Shown here: positions 23,151 through 31,914 of the stretch, one piece after another | Numbering within the stretch: position 1 is the first letter of the stretch | How the letters are laid out: every line of letters starts with the position of its first letter | The notes under the pieces: model-generated | What the model was told of the DNA's origin: nothing | The model's database searches: none | What the model saw: only the letters and a program-made list of their open reading frames with translations | NCBI RefSeq assembly: GCF_900323885.1 | Contig: NZ_OOHJ01000015.1 | Coordinates: 744,001 to 808,000, forward strand | Length of the DNA: 64,000 nt | Direction of reading: 5' to 3' | From: [Actinomadura] parvosata subsp. kistnae | Lineage (GTDB): Bacteria > Actinomycetota > Actinomycetes > Streptosporangiales > Streptosporangiaceae | Translations under genes and position numbers: made by a program

Positions 23151-24440
23151 CTAGAGTTTGGCGAAGCAGGGGCCGTCGAAGGTGTGTGCCTTGGCCGTGG
23201 GTCCCGTGAAGAAGTCTTTGACGGTGGTGACGCCTGTCGGTGCCTTCTCGTCCACCTTGTTGATGAGTGTCTGTCTGAACACGGCCGTCTGGTCCGCGTA
23301 GTTTCCGGCCTCCGCCGGCAGCATGCCTTCGTAGTCCACGCTCTTGAGTGTCTTCACCGCTTCCAGCAGGCCTTTTCTGCTCACGTTCCCGCCGGCCACC
23401 ATCGCGTCCAGGGCCGCTTTCATGGGGTACGCCCACGCCCAGCCGGAGGTGTAGCCGTCGTTGGGGGTGACGCCGGGCAGCGCGGCCCGCATGGCCTTGT
23501 GTCCGGGCGTGTCGGCGTCCCAGGGCTTCCCGGGGGCCGACTGTTCGTACAGGGCTTTGAGGGCGGGGGCGGCGGGGGATTTGAGGAGGGCGGGGTTCCA
23601 GGTGGGGCCGGTGCCGATGAAGCGGCCTTTGTACCCGCCGGCGGCGGCCTGGCCGATGATGGTGGCGGCGTCGGCGGGGCCGGTGGTGAGGATGACGAGG
23701 TCGGGTTTGTTCTTGGTGATCTCGGTGATGGCGCGGCCTTGTTCGGTGGCGCCGCTGGGGGTTTCGACGTTGGTGAAGGTCAGGCCGTCGCGGGCGGCGG
23801 CGAATTTGGCGCCGGCGGCGGCGTCGGCGCCGTAGTCGCCTGCGAGGTGGACGGCCATGACGGTTTTGACCTTGTACGTGTCCACGGCGTAGTCGACGGA
23901 GTTCATGGCTTCGACGCAGTAGTTGGAGCCGGTTTCGATGATGACGTCCTCGAATTCCCAGGCGGAGGTCCAGGAGGCGGGGGCGGCGACGATGTCGTTG
24001 GCTTTGAGGTCGCCGAGGATGGCGGCGGTGGTGGGTGAGCCGAGTGTCTGGGCGAGGCCGAGTACGTGTTCTTTGATCTCGTTGTAGACCTGGCGGTGCA
24101 CTTCGGGGTTGTACTTGTTGTCCTTGACGTATTTGGTGACGTCGACTTCGTATTTGCCGCCGATGCCGCCGGCTTTGTTGACGCGGGCCCAGAAGGCTTT
24201 CTGGGCGTCGGTGATGGGGACGGCGAGTGCGGCGAAGGGGCCGGAGGTGAGGTCGGAGATGGTGCCGAGGTAGATGCAGCCTTTCTTGCTGTCCACCGCG
24301 GACGGGCAGGGCTCGCTGGTGACGCCGGGAGCCTGGGCGGCGGCGCCGCCCGTACTGCCTTGGTCGTCCCCCCGGAAGACGCCGCACGCGGACAGAAGGG
24401 CCGCTATGGCGACGTAGGTGACTGCACAGCGACTCTTCAT
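23151..24440 (-). CDS. Liv-type ABC transporter substrate-binding lipoprotein
   Basis: Periplasmic-binding-protein-type receptor of 429 residues with lipobox LLSACG (acylated Cys 19). The mature part has the type I fold of Leu/Ile/Val receptors: YLGTISDLTSGPFAALAVP near the start, then NKAGGIGGKYEVDV and PDLVILTTGPADAATIIGQ. It is the last gene of the livF-livG-ligase-livH-livM-SBP operon. The neighbouring acyl-CoA ligase suggests that the ligand is a carboxylic acid rather than an amino acid. The ribosome binding site GGAGG is followed at once by its complement CCTCC. Confidence 0.9.
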   Translation of the reverse strand: MKSRCAVTYVAIAALLSACGVFRGDDQGSTGGAAAQAPGVTSEPCPSAVDSKKGCIYLGTISDLTSGPFAALAVPITDAQKAFWARVNKAGGIGGKYEVDVTKYVKDNKYNPEVHRQVYNEIKEHVLGLAQTLGSPTTAAILGDLKANDIVAAPASWTSAWEFEDVIIETGSNYCVEAMNSVDYAVDTYKVKTVMAVHLAGDYGADAAAGAKFAAARDGLTFTNVETPSGATEQGRAITEITKNKPDLVILTTGPADAATIIGQAAAGGYKGRFIGTGPTWNPALLKSPAAPALKALYEQSAPGKPWDADTPGHKAMRAALPGVTPNDGYTSGWAWAYPMKAALDAMVAGGNVSRKGLLEAVKTLKSVDYEGMLPAEAGNYADQTAVFRQTLINKVDEKAPTGVTTVKDFFTGPTAKAHTFDGPCFAKL

Positions 24441-24471
24441 GGAGGTTCCTCCTATACAGGGCTATACAGGG
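24441..24471 (-). promoter_or_regulatory. Tandem decamer and self-complementary Shine-Dalgarno before the SBP gene
   Basis: The 31-bp gap between the LivM stop and the SBP start holds two tandem copies of TATACAGGGC (plus strand) and GGAGG-TT-CCTCC at 24441-24452. The latter places the SBP ribosome binding site opposite its own complement and may tune SBP translation. Confidence 0.35.
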
Positions 24472-25617
24472 CTAGTACGAGAAAGGCCACGCCTTCCAGT
24501 AGTTCCGCACCCGGATCCACAAGCCGTACAGGCCCCGAGGCTCGAAGATCAGGAAGAGCACGATCAGCAGCCCGTAGAGAACGGTCTCGACCTGGAAGAC
24601 GTTGGGCGTCTTGGTGGTGTCCGCGCTGATGAACGGCACCAGCGCGGGCAACGACCTGGTGACGGGCTGCAGCAGGGAGATGAACAGCGCTCCGGCGATG
24701 GATCCGGACACGGTGGCCACCCCGCCGATCAGCACCATGGCGATGAACTGCACCGACAGCAGGAGGTTGAACGACCCGGGCTCGACGTACCCGGAGATGG
24801 TGTAGAGCAGCCCGCCCGCGCATCCCGCGTAGAAGGAGGAGATGCCGAAGGCGAGCACTTTGTAGCGGGTGAGGGGCACGCCGATGACGGCGGCGGCGAT
24901 GTCGCGGTCGCGGATGGCGGCGAAGGCGCGGCCGACGCGGGAGCGGGCGAGGTTGCGGGCGGCGACGGCGAAGACGATGAGCAGGGTGAGCATGAGCGTG
25001 TAGAGGAGCTGTTCCTTGGTGCCGAGCGGCCCGTCCTGGTCGAGCCGTACGCCGAGGAGTTGCGGCACGGCCGCTTCCCTGCCGACGCCGGGCCCGCCGG
25101 TCAGCTCGTCCCATTCCTTGAAGACGTGCTCGCCGAGGAAGACCAGCCCGAGGGTGACGACGGCGAGGTAGAGGCCGCGCAGCCGGGTGGCGAGCGGCGC
25201 GACGAGCACGCCGGCCGCGGCGGCGGCGAGGCCGGCGGCGGGCAGCCAGATCCACAGCTCGGCCAGGCCGTAGCCGAGGGTGTCGCCGCCGGGCGGGCCG
25301 GACAGGGCGGCGGCCGTGTACGCGCCGATCGCGACGAAGAAGGCGTGCCCGAGGGAGACCTGCCCGGCGTACCCGGTGACGAGGTTGAGCCCGATGGCCC
25401 CGATGGCCAGCGCGTACGCCCCGGCGAGCACTTCGAGCGACCGGTCCTGCAGCAGCACGGCCAGCGCGAAGGCGAGCAGCACGAGCACCGCCGTCCCCGT
25501 CTTCTTGGCGGGGGTGTCGAGCAGCGCCATGTCCTGCGTGTAGGAGGTGTAGAGCAGGGGCCGGCCGCGCACCCTGCGGGACCGTCCGGCCGGTATGTGG
25601 GGCGCGGCCCTGGTCAT
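24472..25617 (-). CDS. ABC transporter permease, LivM type
   Basis: Inner-membrane permease of 381 residues with about ten helices. Family motifs include YALAIGAIGLNLVTGYAGQ, SLGHAFFVAIGAY and the cytoplasmic coupling loop SRVGRAFAAIRDRDIAAAV, then GVPLTRYKVLAFGISSFYAG. ATG 25617 overlaps the TGA of the LivH gene (ATGA). An N-terminal extension of about 35 residues precedes the first helix. It forms the channel with LivH. Confidence 0.92.
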   Translation of the reverse strand: MTRAAPHIPAGRSRRVRGRPLLYTSYTQDMALLDTPAKKTGTAVLVLLAFALAVLLQDRSLEVLAGAYALAIGAIGLNLVTGYAGQVSLGHAFFVAIGAYTAAALSGPPGGDTLGYGLAELWIWLPAAGLAAAAAGVLVAPLATRLRGLYLAVVTLGLVFLGEHVFKEWDELTGGPGVGREAAVPQLLGVRLDQDGPLGTKEQLLYTLMLTLLIVFAVAARNLARSRVGRAFAAIRDRDIAAAVIGVPLTRYKVLAFGISSFYAGCAGGLLYTISGYVEPGSFNLLLSVQFIAMVLIGGVATVSGSIAGALFISLLQPVTRSLPALVPFISADTTKTPNVFQVETVLYGLLIVLFLIFEPRGLYGLWIRVRNYWKAWPFSY

Positions 25618-26501
25618 ACCCGCTCGACCTCCCGCGTCCCGAACAGCCCGTACGGCCGTACGAGCAGCACGACCAGCATGACGACGTACGGCGACACGAC
25701 CGCGAAGTTCTGCCCCAGCCAGGGCGCGTACTCCCCCTGGTACGACTGGAACAGCGACTCGACCACGCCGACGACGAGCCCGCCGGCCACGGCGCCGCCG
25801 AGCGAGTCGAGGCCGCCCACGATGATCGCGGGCAGCGCCTTGAGCGCGACGACCCACGTCATCTGCTCGATGCCCTGCCCGGTGCCGACGAACATCCCGG
25901 CGATCGCGGCGAGGAACCCGGCCAGCCCCCACGACAGCGCGAACACCGCCCCCACGGACACTCCCTGCGCGAGCGCGGTCTCCTGGTCGAAGGCGGCGGC
26001 CCGCATGGCCAGCCCGTAGCGGGTGTGGCGGAAGAACGCGAACAGCAGCCCCACCAGCACGGCGGTGGCCGCCATCATGGCCAGCCAGCGCGTCTGCACG
26101 ACGAGCGGCCCGATCGACACCTGCATGAACCCCCACGGGTCGCCGACCTGCCGCACGTCCCTGCCGATGAAGGCGTTGACGACCACCCGGACGACGACGT
26201 CGATCCCGAGCGTGATGATCGCGACGACGAAGACGGGGCGGCCCACCATGGGCCTGATCGCCACCCGTTCGATCGCGAGCGCCACGCCCGCGATGAGCAG
26301 CGCCGACAGCAGCACGGCCGGGTAGAACCCCGTCACACCGGTCAGGTGGCTGACCGCGACGCCGCCGGCGAGCATGAGGGCGGGCTGGGCGAAGCTGATC
26401 ACCCGCGTCGCCTTGTAGATGATCACGAAGCCGAGCGCGAGCAGCGCGTACACCGAGCCGTTGCCCAGCCCCCTGATGAGGGTCTCCAGCAGCCCCTTCA
26501 C
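25614..26501 (-). CDS. ABC transporter permease, LivH type
   Basis: Inner-membrane permease of 295 residues. It opens LIRGLGNGSVYALLALGFVI and carries the coupling-helix region TRYGLAMRAAAFDQETALAQGV and the C-terminal ALPAIIVGGLDSLGGAVAGG, all typical of LivH. GTG 26501 overlaps the TGA of the ligase gene (GTGA). It is translationally coupled on both sides. Confidence 0.92.
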   Translation of the reverse strand: MKGLLETLIRGLGNGSVYALLALGFVIIYKATRVISFAQPALMLAGGVAVSHLTGVTGFYPAVLLSALLIAGVALAIERVAIRPMVGRPVFVVAIITLGIDVVVRVVVNAFIGRDVRQVGDPWGFMQVSIGPLVVQTRWLAMMAATAVLVGLLFAFFRHTRYGLAMRAAAFDQETALAQGVSVGAVFALSWGLAGFLAAIAGMFVGTGQGIEQMTWVVALKALPAIIVGGLDSLGGAVAGGLVVGVVESLFQSYQGEYAPWLGQNFAVVSPYVVMLVVLLVRPYGLFGTREVERV

Positions 26502-28348
26502 CGGGCGTACATCCCTTCGACCAGGTCCTCGAAGAGCTTGGCGACGGCGGAGCGCTTGACCTTCTGGGTGGCGGTCAGCTCGCCGTCCTCGTGGTCGAGC
26601 TCCTTGGGCAGGAACGCGAACCGCTTGACCTGCTCCACGGACGCGAACCGCTCGTTCACGCCGTTCACGATCTCCTGGACCAGCTCCCGCACCTGCGGCT
26701 TTTCCGACAAATCCCGATAAGTGGTGTACGGCAGGCCGCGCCGCCGCGCCCACTCCCCCACCGTGTCCGGCTCGATCCCGATCAACGCCACGAGGTACGG
26801 CCGCTGGTCCCCGACGACCACGGCCTCCTTGACGTACGGGGACGCCTTGAGCGCGTTCTCGATCTCGCTGGGCGCGATGTTCTTGCCGCCGGCCGTGATG
26901 ATGATGTCCTTCATCCGGTCGGTGATCCGCACGTGCGTGCCCTCGACCCACTCGCCGACGTCGCCGGTGTGCAGCCAGCCGTCCTCGTCGAGCACGTCGG
27001 CGGTGGCGCGCGGGTTGCGCCAGTAGCCGGCGAAGTTGCCCGGGTGCCGGGTCAGGATCTCGCCGGTGGCGTCGTCGATCTTCAGCTCGATGCCGGGGTG
27101 CGGCTCGCCGACCGTGCCCAGGCGCACCCGCCCGGGACGGTTGGCGGTGGCGACGGCGGTGTTCTCGCTCATGCCGTACACCTCGTGCATGGGCACGCCG
27201 ATCCCCATGTAGAACTTGAGCACGTCCGGCGCGATCGGCGCGGCGCCGGAGGCGGCGTAACGCACCCGCCGCATGCCGATCCGCTCGCGCAGCGCGCGGT
27301 AGCAGAGCACCCAGCCCATCGCGTACGCCGCCCGCGTCCCGAGCGTGTGCCGGCCGCCGGTGCGTACGAGCGTGTCGCCGATGCGGTCGGCCACCCGCAG
27401 CCAGAGCCTGGTCAGCGCCCGCTTCACCGGCGAGGCCGACTCCACCCTGATGTCCACCTGCGCGAGCACCTTCTCCCAGATGCGCGGCACCCCGAACAGG
27501 ATCGTCGGCTGCACCTCGCGCAGGTTGGCGGGGACGGTGTCGATGGACTCGGCGAAGTTCACCTGCACCCCGGCCGCCGCGTTGAACCACACGGTGAACG
27601 CCCGCTCGGCCACGTGGCACAGCGGCAGGTACGACAGCGCGAGATCGCGCTCCGAGGGCGGCGGCGCGGTGAAGCCGCCGCCCTCGACCAGCGTGCGCAC
27701 CGCGAACTCGACGTTCGCGACGGTGAGCATCACCCCTTTGGGCGGCCCGGTCGTGCCGGAGGTGTAGATGAGCGTCATCACGTCGTCCGGCTCCGCCTCC
27801 GCCATCCGCCGTTCCACCGCCCCGGGATGCTCGGCGCGGTGCGCGGCCCCGAGCGCGAGCAGCTCCGGCCACGACATCAGCACGTCGTCGTCGTAGCGCC
27901 CGCGGATGCCGCGCGGCTCCAGGTAGACGATGCGCCGCAGGTCGGGACAGTCGCCGAGCACGGACAGCGCCTTGTCCACCTGCTCCTGGTCCTCGGCGAC
28001 GAGCAGCTTGGCGCCCGAGTCGGCCAGCAGGTAGGCGACCTCGGCGGGCGGGTTCGTCGGGTAGAGGCCGACCGTGATGCCGCGCGCCGCGACGGTGCCG
28101 AGGTCGGCGTAGAGCCATTCCGGGCGGTTCTCGGAGTGCACGGCCACCCGGTCGCCCGGCTCGACGCCGAGCGCGAGCAGGGCGTGGGCGACCAGCTCGA
28201 CCTGCGTCCAGTACGCGCCCCAGGTCACCTCCTGCCAGATGCCGAAGTCCTTGTGCCGCAGGGCGACGGCCCGGGGAGCGCTCCTGGCCCGCTCGCGCAC
28301 CCGGGTCACGATGGTGGCGGTCGTCCTGGACATGGTGCCGGTGGTCAT
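26498..28348 (-). CDS. AMP-forming long-chain acyl-CoA synthetase
   Basis: Ligase of 616 residues that adenylates a carboxylate and transfers it to CoA. Motifs: LIYTSGTTGPPKGVML (P-loop), YGMSEN (A5), DGWLHTGDVGEW, DRMKDIIITAGGKNIAPSE, and a C-terminal TATQKVKR with the catalytic Lys. It belongs to the FACS family. It sits between LivG and LivH with 4-bp overlaps at both ends, so it is an integral part of the operon. The likely role is activation of the imported acid on entry. The substrate is unknown and could be a fatty, aromatic or steroid-derived acid. Confidence 0.92.
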   Translation of the reverse strand: MTTGTMSRTTATIVTRVRERARSAPRAVALRHKDFGIWQEVTWGAYWTQVELVAHALLALGVEPGDRVAVHSENRPEWLYADLGTVAARGITVGLYPTNPPAEVAYLLADSGAKLLVAEDQEQVDKALSVLGDCPDLRRIVYLEPRGIRGRYDDDVLMSWPELLALGAAHRAEHPGAVERRMAEAEPDDVMTLIYTSGTTGPPKGVMLTVANVEFAVRTLVEGGGFTAPPPSERDLALSYLPLCHVAERAFTVWFNAAAGVQVNFAESIDTVPANLREVQPTILFGVPRIWEKVLAQVDIRVESASPVKRALTRLWLRVADRIGDTLVRTGGRHTLGTRAAYAMGWVLCYRALRERIGMRRVRYAASGAAPIAPDVLKFYMGIGVPMHEVYGMSENTAVATANRPGRVRLGTVGEPHPGIELKIDDATGEILTRHPGNFAGYWRNPRATADVLDEDGWLHTGDVGEWVEGTHVRITDRMKDIIITAGGKNIAPSEIENALKASPYVKEAVVVGDQRPYLVALIGIEPDTVGEWARRRGLPYTTYRDLSEKPQVRELVQEIVNGVNERFASVEQVKRFAFLPKELDHEDGELTATQKVKRSAVAKLFEDLVEGMYAR

Positions 28349-29109
28349 GCCGTCCCTCCCAGGTACGCCTCGATGACCGCGGGATCCCGCTGCACCTCGG
28401 CCGGGCTCCCGAGCGCGACCGGGCGGCCGAAGTCGAGCACGAGCACCCGGTCGGCCAGGTCCATGACCAGGCCCATGTCGTGGTCCACGAGCACGACGGG
28501 AATGCCCAGCTCGTCCCTGATGTCCAGCACGAACCTGGCCGTGTCCTCGGTCTCCTCCAGGTTCATGCCGGCCACGGGCTCGTCCAGCAGGAGCAGCCGG
28601 GGCTCCATGGCCAGCGCCCGCCCCAGCTCCACCCGCTTCTGGATCCCGTACGGCAGCAGCCGCACCGGATGGCGGCGCCACGCCTCCAGCTCCAGGAAGT
28701 CGATGATCTCCTCCACCTTCGCGCGGGCGGCCAGCTCGGCCCGACGGGCCCGGCCGTACCAGACGAGCGCGGACAGCGCTCCGTAGCGGAAGTGGTGGTG
28801 GCGGCCGAGCATGAGGTTGTCGAGGACGGTCAGGTTGTGGAAGAGCTCCACGTTCTGGAACGTGCGCGCCAGCCCCATGGCCGCGATCTCGTACGGGCGG
28901 CGGGCCAGCAGGTCCTCGCCGAGGAAGGTGACCCGCCCGCGCTGCGGCCGGTAGACGCCGGACAGGACGTTGAAGATCGAGGTCTTGCCGGCGCCGTTCG
29001 GCCCGATGACGGCCAGCAGCTCCGCCTGCCGCACCTCGAAGGAGACCCCGTCGACGGCCTTGACCCCGGCGAAGCTCAGGTGCACGTCCTCGAACGTCAG
29101 GAGAGCCAT
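28345..29109 (-). CDS. ABC transporter ATP-binding protein, LivG type
   Basis: Cytoplasmic ATPase of 254 residues. Walker A is GPNGAGKTSIFN. Walker B LLLLDEPVAGMN is followed by the LivG-typical EETEDTARFVLDI. The signature is atypical: LLPYGIQKRVELGRAL in place of LSYGxQRxLEIARAL. The C-terminal AEVQRDPAVIEAYLG is characteristic of LivG. Its start lies inside the end of the upstream LivF gene (13-bp overlap) and its stop overlaps the ligase start. Confidence 0.92.
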   Translation of the reverse strand: MALLTFEDVHLSFAGVKAVDGVSFEVRQAELLAVIGPNGAGKTSIFNVLSGVYRPQRGRVTFLGEDLLARRPYEIAAMGLARTFQNVELFHNLTVLDNLMLGRHHHFRYGALSALVWYGRARRAELAARAKVEEIIDFLELEAWRRHPVRLLPYGIQKRVELGRALAMEPRLLLLDEPVAGMNLEETEDTARFVLDIRDELGIPVVLVDHDMGLVMDLADRVLVLDFGRPVALGSPAEVQRDPAVIEAYLGGTA

Positions 29110-29858
29110 CTTTTTCTCCGCTTGTAGTGCTTGACCTCGCGGAAGGAGCGGACGGCCCCCAGGTAGAACTCCTTGATGTCCTCATCGGCGAGCAGGTCGC
29201 GCGACGGCTTGTCCATCACGATCTTCCCGGTCTCCATGACGTAGCCGTGCGCGGCGATGGACAGGGCCATCGTGGCGTTCTGCTCGACGAGCAGGACCGT
29301 GGTGCCCTGGCGGTTGATCTCCACGATGAGGTCGCGCACCTGCCCGACCAGCGACGGCGCCAGGCCCAGGCTGGGCTCGTCCAGCAGCAGGTACTTCGGG
29401 CCCGCCATGAGGGCGCGGCCGACGGCCAGCAGCTGCTGCTCGCCGCCCGACAGGTAGCCCGACACGCTCCTGCGCCGCTCGCGCAGCACCGGGAACAGCC
29501 CGTAGACGCGGTCGAGGTGGGAGCGGGCGGCGGTGTGGCCGCCGACCTTGAGGTTCTCCTCGACGGTCAGCTCGGCCAGGATGCGGCGGCCCTCCATGAC
29601 CTGGCTGACGCCGCGCCGGACGATCTGGGCCGGCCGCAGGTGGTGGATCGGCTCGCCCTCCAGCGTGACCTCGCCCTTGGTGATCTCGCCGTCGTGCACG
29701 CCGAGCAGCCCCGAGACCGCGCGCAGCAGCGTGGTCTTGCCGGCGCCGTTCGCGCCGAGCAGCGCCACGATGGAGCCGGGCGGCACGCGCAGGCTCACGC
29801 CGCGCAGCACGAGCATCACGTCGTCGTAGACGACCTCGAGGTTGCGGACCTCCAGCAC
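29097..29858 (-). CDS. ABC transporter ATP-binding protein, LivF type
   Basis: First gene of the Liv-type operon, 253 residues. Walker A is GANGAGKTTLLR, signature LSGGEQQLLAVGRAL, Walker B LLLDEPSLGLAP, and the switch His region is VLLVEQNATMAL. The tail from about residue 230 (LGAVRSFREVKHYKRRKRW) is longer and more basic than in amino-acid LivF proteins, as in the subgroup linked to acyl-CoA ligases. The promoter lies in the 126-bp gap shared with the divergent UBP-finger gene. Confidence 0.92.
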   Translation of the reverse strand: MLEVRNLEVVYDDVMLVLRGVSLRVPPGSIVALLGANGAGKTTLLRAVSGLLGVHDGEITKGEVTLEGEPIHHLRPAQIVRRGVSQVMEGRRILAELTVEENLKVGGHTAARSHLDRVYGLFPVLRERRRSVSGYLSGGEQQLLAVGRALMAGPKYLLLDEPSLGLAPSLVGQVRDLIVEINRQGTTVLLVEQNATMALSIAAHGYVMETGKIVMDKPSRDLLADEDIKEFYLGAVRSFREVKHYKRRKRWLS

Positions 29859-29971
29859 GCTCGGCTCCCCGCCTCGGTGTGGCCTGTGTCACTCCCCCGC
29901 TGAGGCCAATGTCCACGCTTGCTCAGCGACCGACAAGAGGCCCGGCCGGATTTCGCACGGCAGGGTGCGCC

Positions 29972-29977
29972 TAGGAT
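29972..29977 (+). promoter_or_regulatory. -10 hexamer of the UBP-finger gene
   Basis: TAGGAT is 7 bases upstream of ATG 29985 and no Shine-Dalgarno is visible, consistent with a leaderless transcript. Confidence 0.5.
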
Positions 29978-29984
29978 TTCTGGT

Positions 29985-30242
29985 ATGGCAATTTGTGAGC
30001 ATCTTTCCAAGGCCGACGACCCCGCCGCCAAGACGCCGGAGGGCTGCGAGGAGTGCCTGGCCTCCGGGGGCCGCTGGGTGCACCTGCGGCGCTGCCTGGA
30101 GTGCGGCCACATCGGGTGCTGCGACTCCTCCCCGGCCAAGCACGCCACGGGGCACTTCCACGAGACGGGTCACCCCGTCATGCAGTCGTTCGAGCCCGGC
30201 GAGAGCTGGCGCTGGTGCTTCGTCGACAGCCAGATGGGCTGA
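29985..30242 (+). CDS. UBP-type zinc finger protein
   Basis: Small protein of 85 residues that is essentially one ZnF-UBP domain: Cys/His ligands in CEHL, GCEECLASGG, RRCLECGHIGCCDSS, KHATGHFHETGHPVMQ. In eukaryotes this fold binds the ubiquitin C-terminus. In actinomycetes stand-alone copies are common and their partner is unknown. It is divergent from the Liv-type operon and converges on the antiporter gene with 3 bp between stop codons. Confidence 0.9.
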   Translation: MAICEHLSKADDPAAKTPEGCEECLASGGRWVHLRRCLECGHIGCCDSSPAKHATGHFHETGHPVMQSFEPGESWRWCFVDSQMG

Positions 30243-30245
30243 CCG

Positions 30246-31819
30246 TCACCGTTCGAGGATCGCCTCCTCGAAGTCGAGCTGCGCCATCACCTCGCGCAGC
30301 ACCTCGTCGTCGAGGCGGCGCTCGTCACGCAGCCGCACGAACACCTGCCGCTCGGCCTGCAGCATGTCGCGCCGCAGGCGGCGGTAGAGAGCGCTGGGCG
30401 TCTCGGCGCCGCCAGCGCCCGTGCCGCCGCCCAGGCGCTCCCACGCCGTCAGCGAGCGGCGCCACGACTTCTCCCTGAGCTGGTCGATGACCTGCCGCTG
30501 GATCTCGTCGGGCTCGCCGTCGAGCTCGCCGACCAGCCGCTCCAGCTCCGCCAGGCCCGACTCCAGCGCGGCCTGCTGCGCGGCCGCCTCTGCCAGCCGG
30601 TCTTCGTACTGCTCCTGCTCGCTCGACACGCCCAGCCGCCTGATCAGCATGGGGAACGTGGTGCCCTGGATGAGCAGCGTGCCGATCACGGTCGTGAACG
30701 TCAGGAACAGCAGCAGCGCCCGGTCGCGCTCGGCCACCCCCGAGATCGAGAACGCCGCCGCCAGCGACACCACGCCCCGCATGCCCGCCCAGCCGAGGAT
30801 CACGGTCTCCCCCGCCGACGGCCCGGTGCCCTTGTGCAACACCTTGATCACCGATGTGACCGTGAACACCCACACGAACCTGCTGACGATCGTCACCGCC
30901 AGCACCGCCGCCGCGTAACCCGCCACCGCCCACGCGCTGTAGCCGGTGATGCCCTCGATCACGGTGACGAGCTGCAGCCCGATGAGCGCGAAGACGATCG
31001 CCTCGAGGAAGAAGTCGGTCACCTTCCACACCGCGTCGGACACCAGCCGCGTGCCGAACCCGCGCAGATGCATGCGGTTGCCCAGATAGAGGCCCACGAT
31101 CACGACCGCGATCACGCCCGACGCGTGCACGCTCTCCGCCGCCAGGTAGGCCGCGAACGGGATCAGCAGCATCAGCGTGTTCTCGACCAGCGAGTCACGG
31201 GTGTGCTGGAAGATCCAGGCGAAGACGAACGCCAGCGCCAGCCCGATCGCCACGCCCACCGCGGCGGCGAACAGGAACTCCCCAGCCCCTCCCACAGGTC
31301 GACGGCCCCGCCCACGGCCGCCCCGATGGCCACGCGGTAGAGCGTCAGCGCGGTGGCGTCGTTGAACAGGCTCTCGCCGATGAGGATGGTCAGCGACCGG
31401 CGCGGCAGCCCCAGCCGCCGCCCGACCGCGACGGCCGCCACCGCGTCGGGCGGCGCGATGATGGCGCCCAGCGCGAACGCCAGCGCCAGCGGCAGGCCCG
31501 GCAGCAGAAGGTGGACGACCAGCCCGACCACGGCCGTGGTGAACAGCACCAGCCCCACCGACAGCAGGCCCACGGCCCGCTTGACGTCACGCAGCCGCAG
31601 GTAGGAGCTGTCGAGCGCGGCCGAGTAGAGCAGCGGGGGCAGGAACACGTAGAGGACGAGCTGCGGCTGCAACGGCACCGCCGGCACCATCGGCGAGACC
31701 AGCAGCCCGGCCGCCACCAGCAGCAGCGGCGCCGGCCAGCCCTTGCGGCGCGCGACCGCCGCCACCGCCACCGCACCTCCGGCCAGCAGCAGCAGCTGCA
31801 AACCCATGCTCGGATCCAC
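30246..31819 (-). CDS. Na+/H+ antiporter, CPA1 family (single-base frameshift)
   Basis: Twelve-helix cation/proton antiporter with a cytoplasmic helical tail, read in two frames. The N-terminal part (31819 to about 31290) contains SLTILIGESLFNDATALTLY, with the conserved ion-binding FNDATA. After VDLWEG the sense continues in the other frame with GAGEFLFAAAVG through to the stop at 30246, including GWAGMRGVVSLAAA. The break is at the C4 run 31286-31289 (G4 in the coding strand). One additional G restores a continuous protein of 524 residues, a normal CPA1 length. It is therefore either a recent frameshift or a missed base; both halves are intact otherwise. Confidence 0.85.
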
Positions 31820-31914
31820 CGGCGCCCCTCCAGCCCCCAGCCGGGCGATCGCGAGCCGACCGCCTCAGCTCCATCGTCCCGCCGGAAGCGTACCCGGCGT
31901 GCCGGGGTGCGGGA

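Noticed and set aside
26498-29858. Amino-acid (Leu/Ile/Val) importer annotation for the Liv operon
   Set aside because: The embedded acyl-CoA ligase argues for a carboxylate substrate, so liv gene symbols and amino-acid specificity were not assigned.
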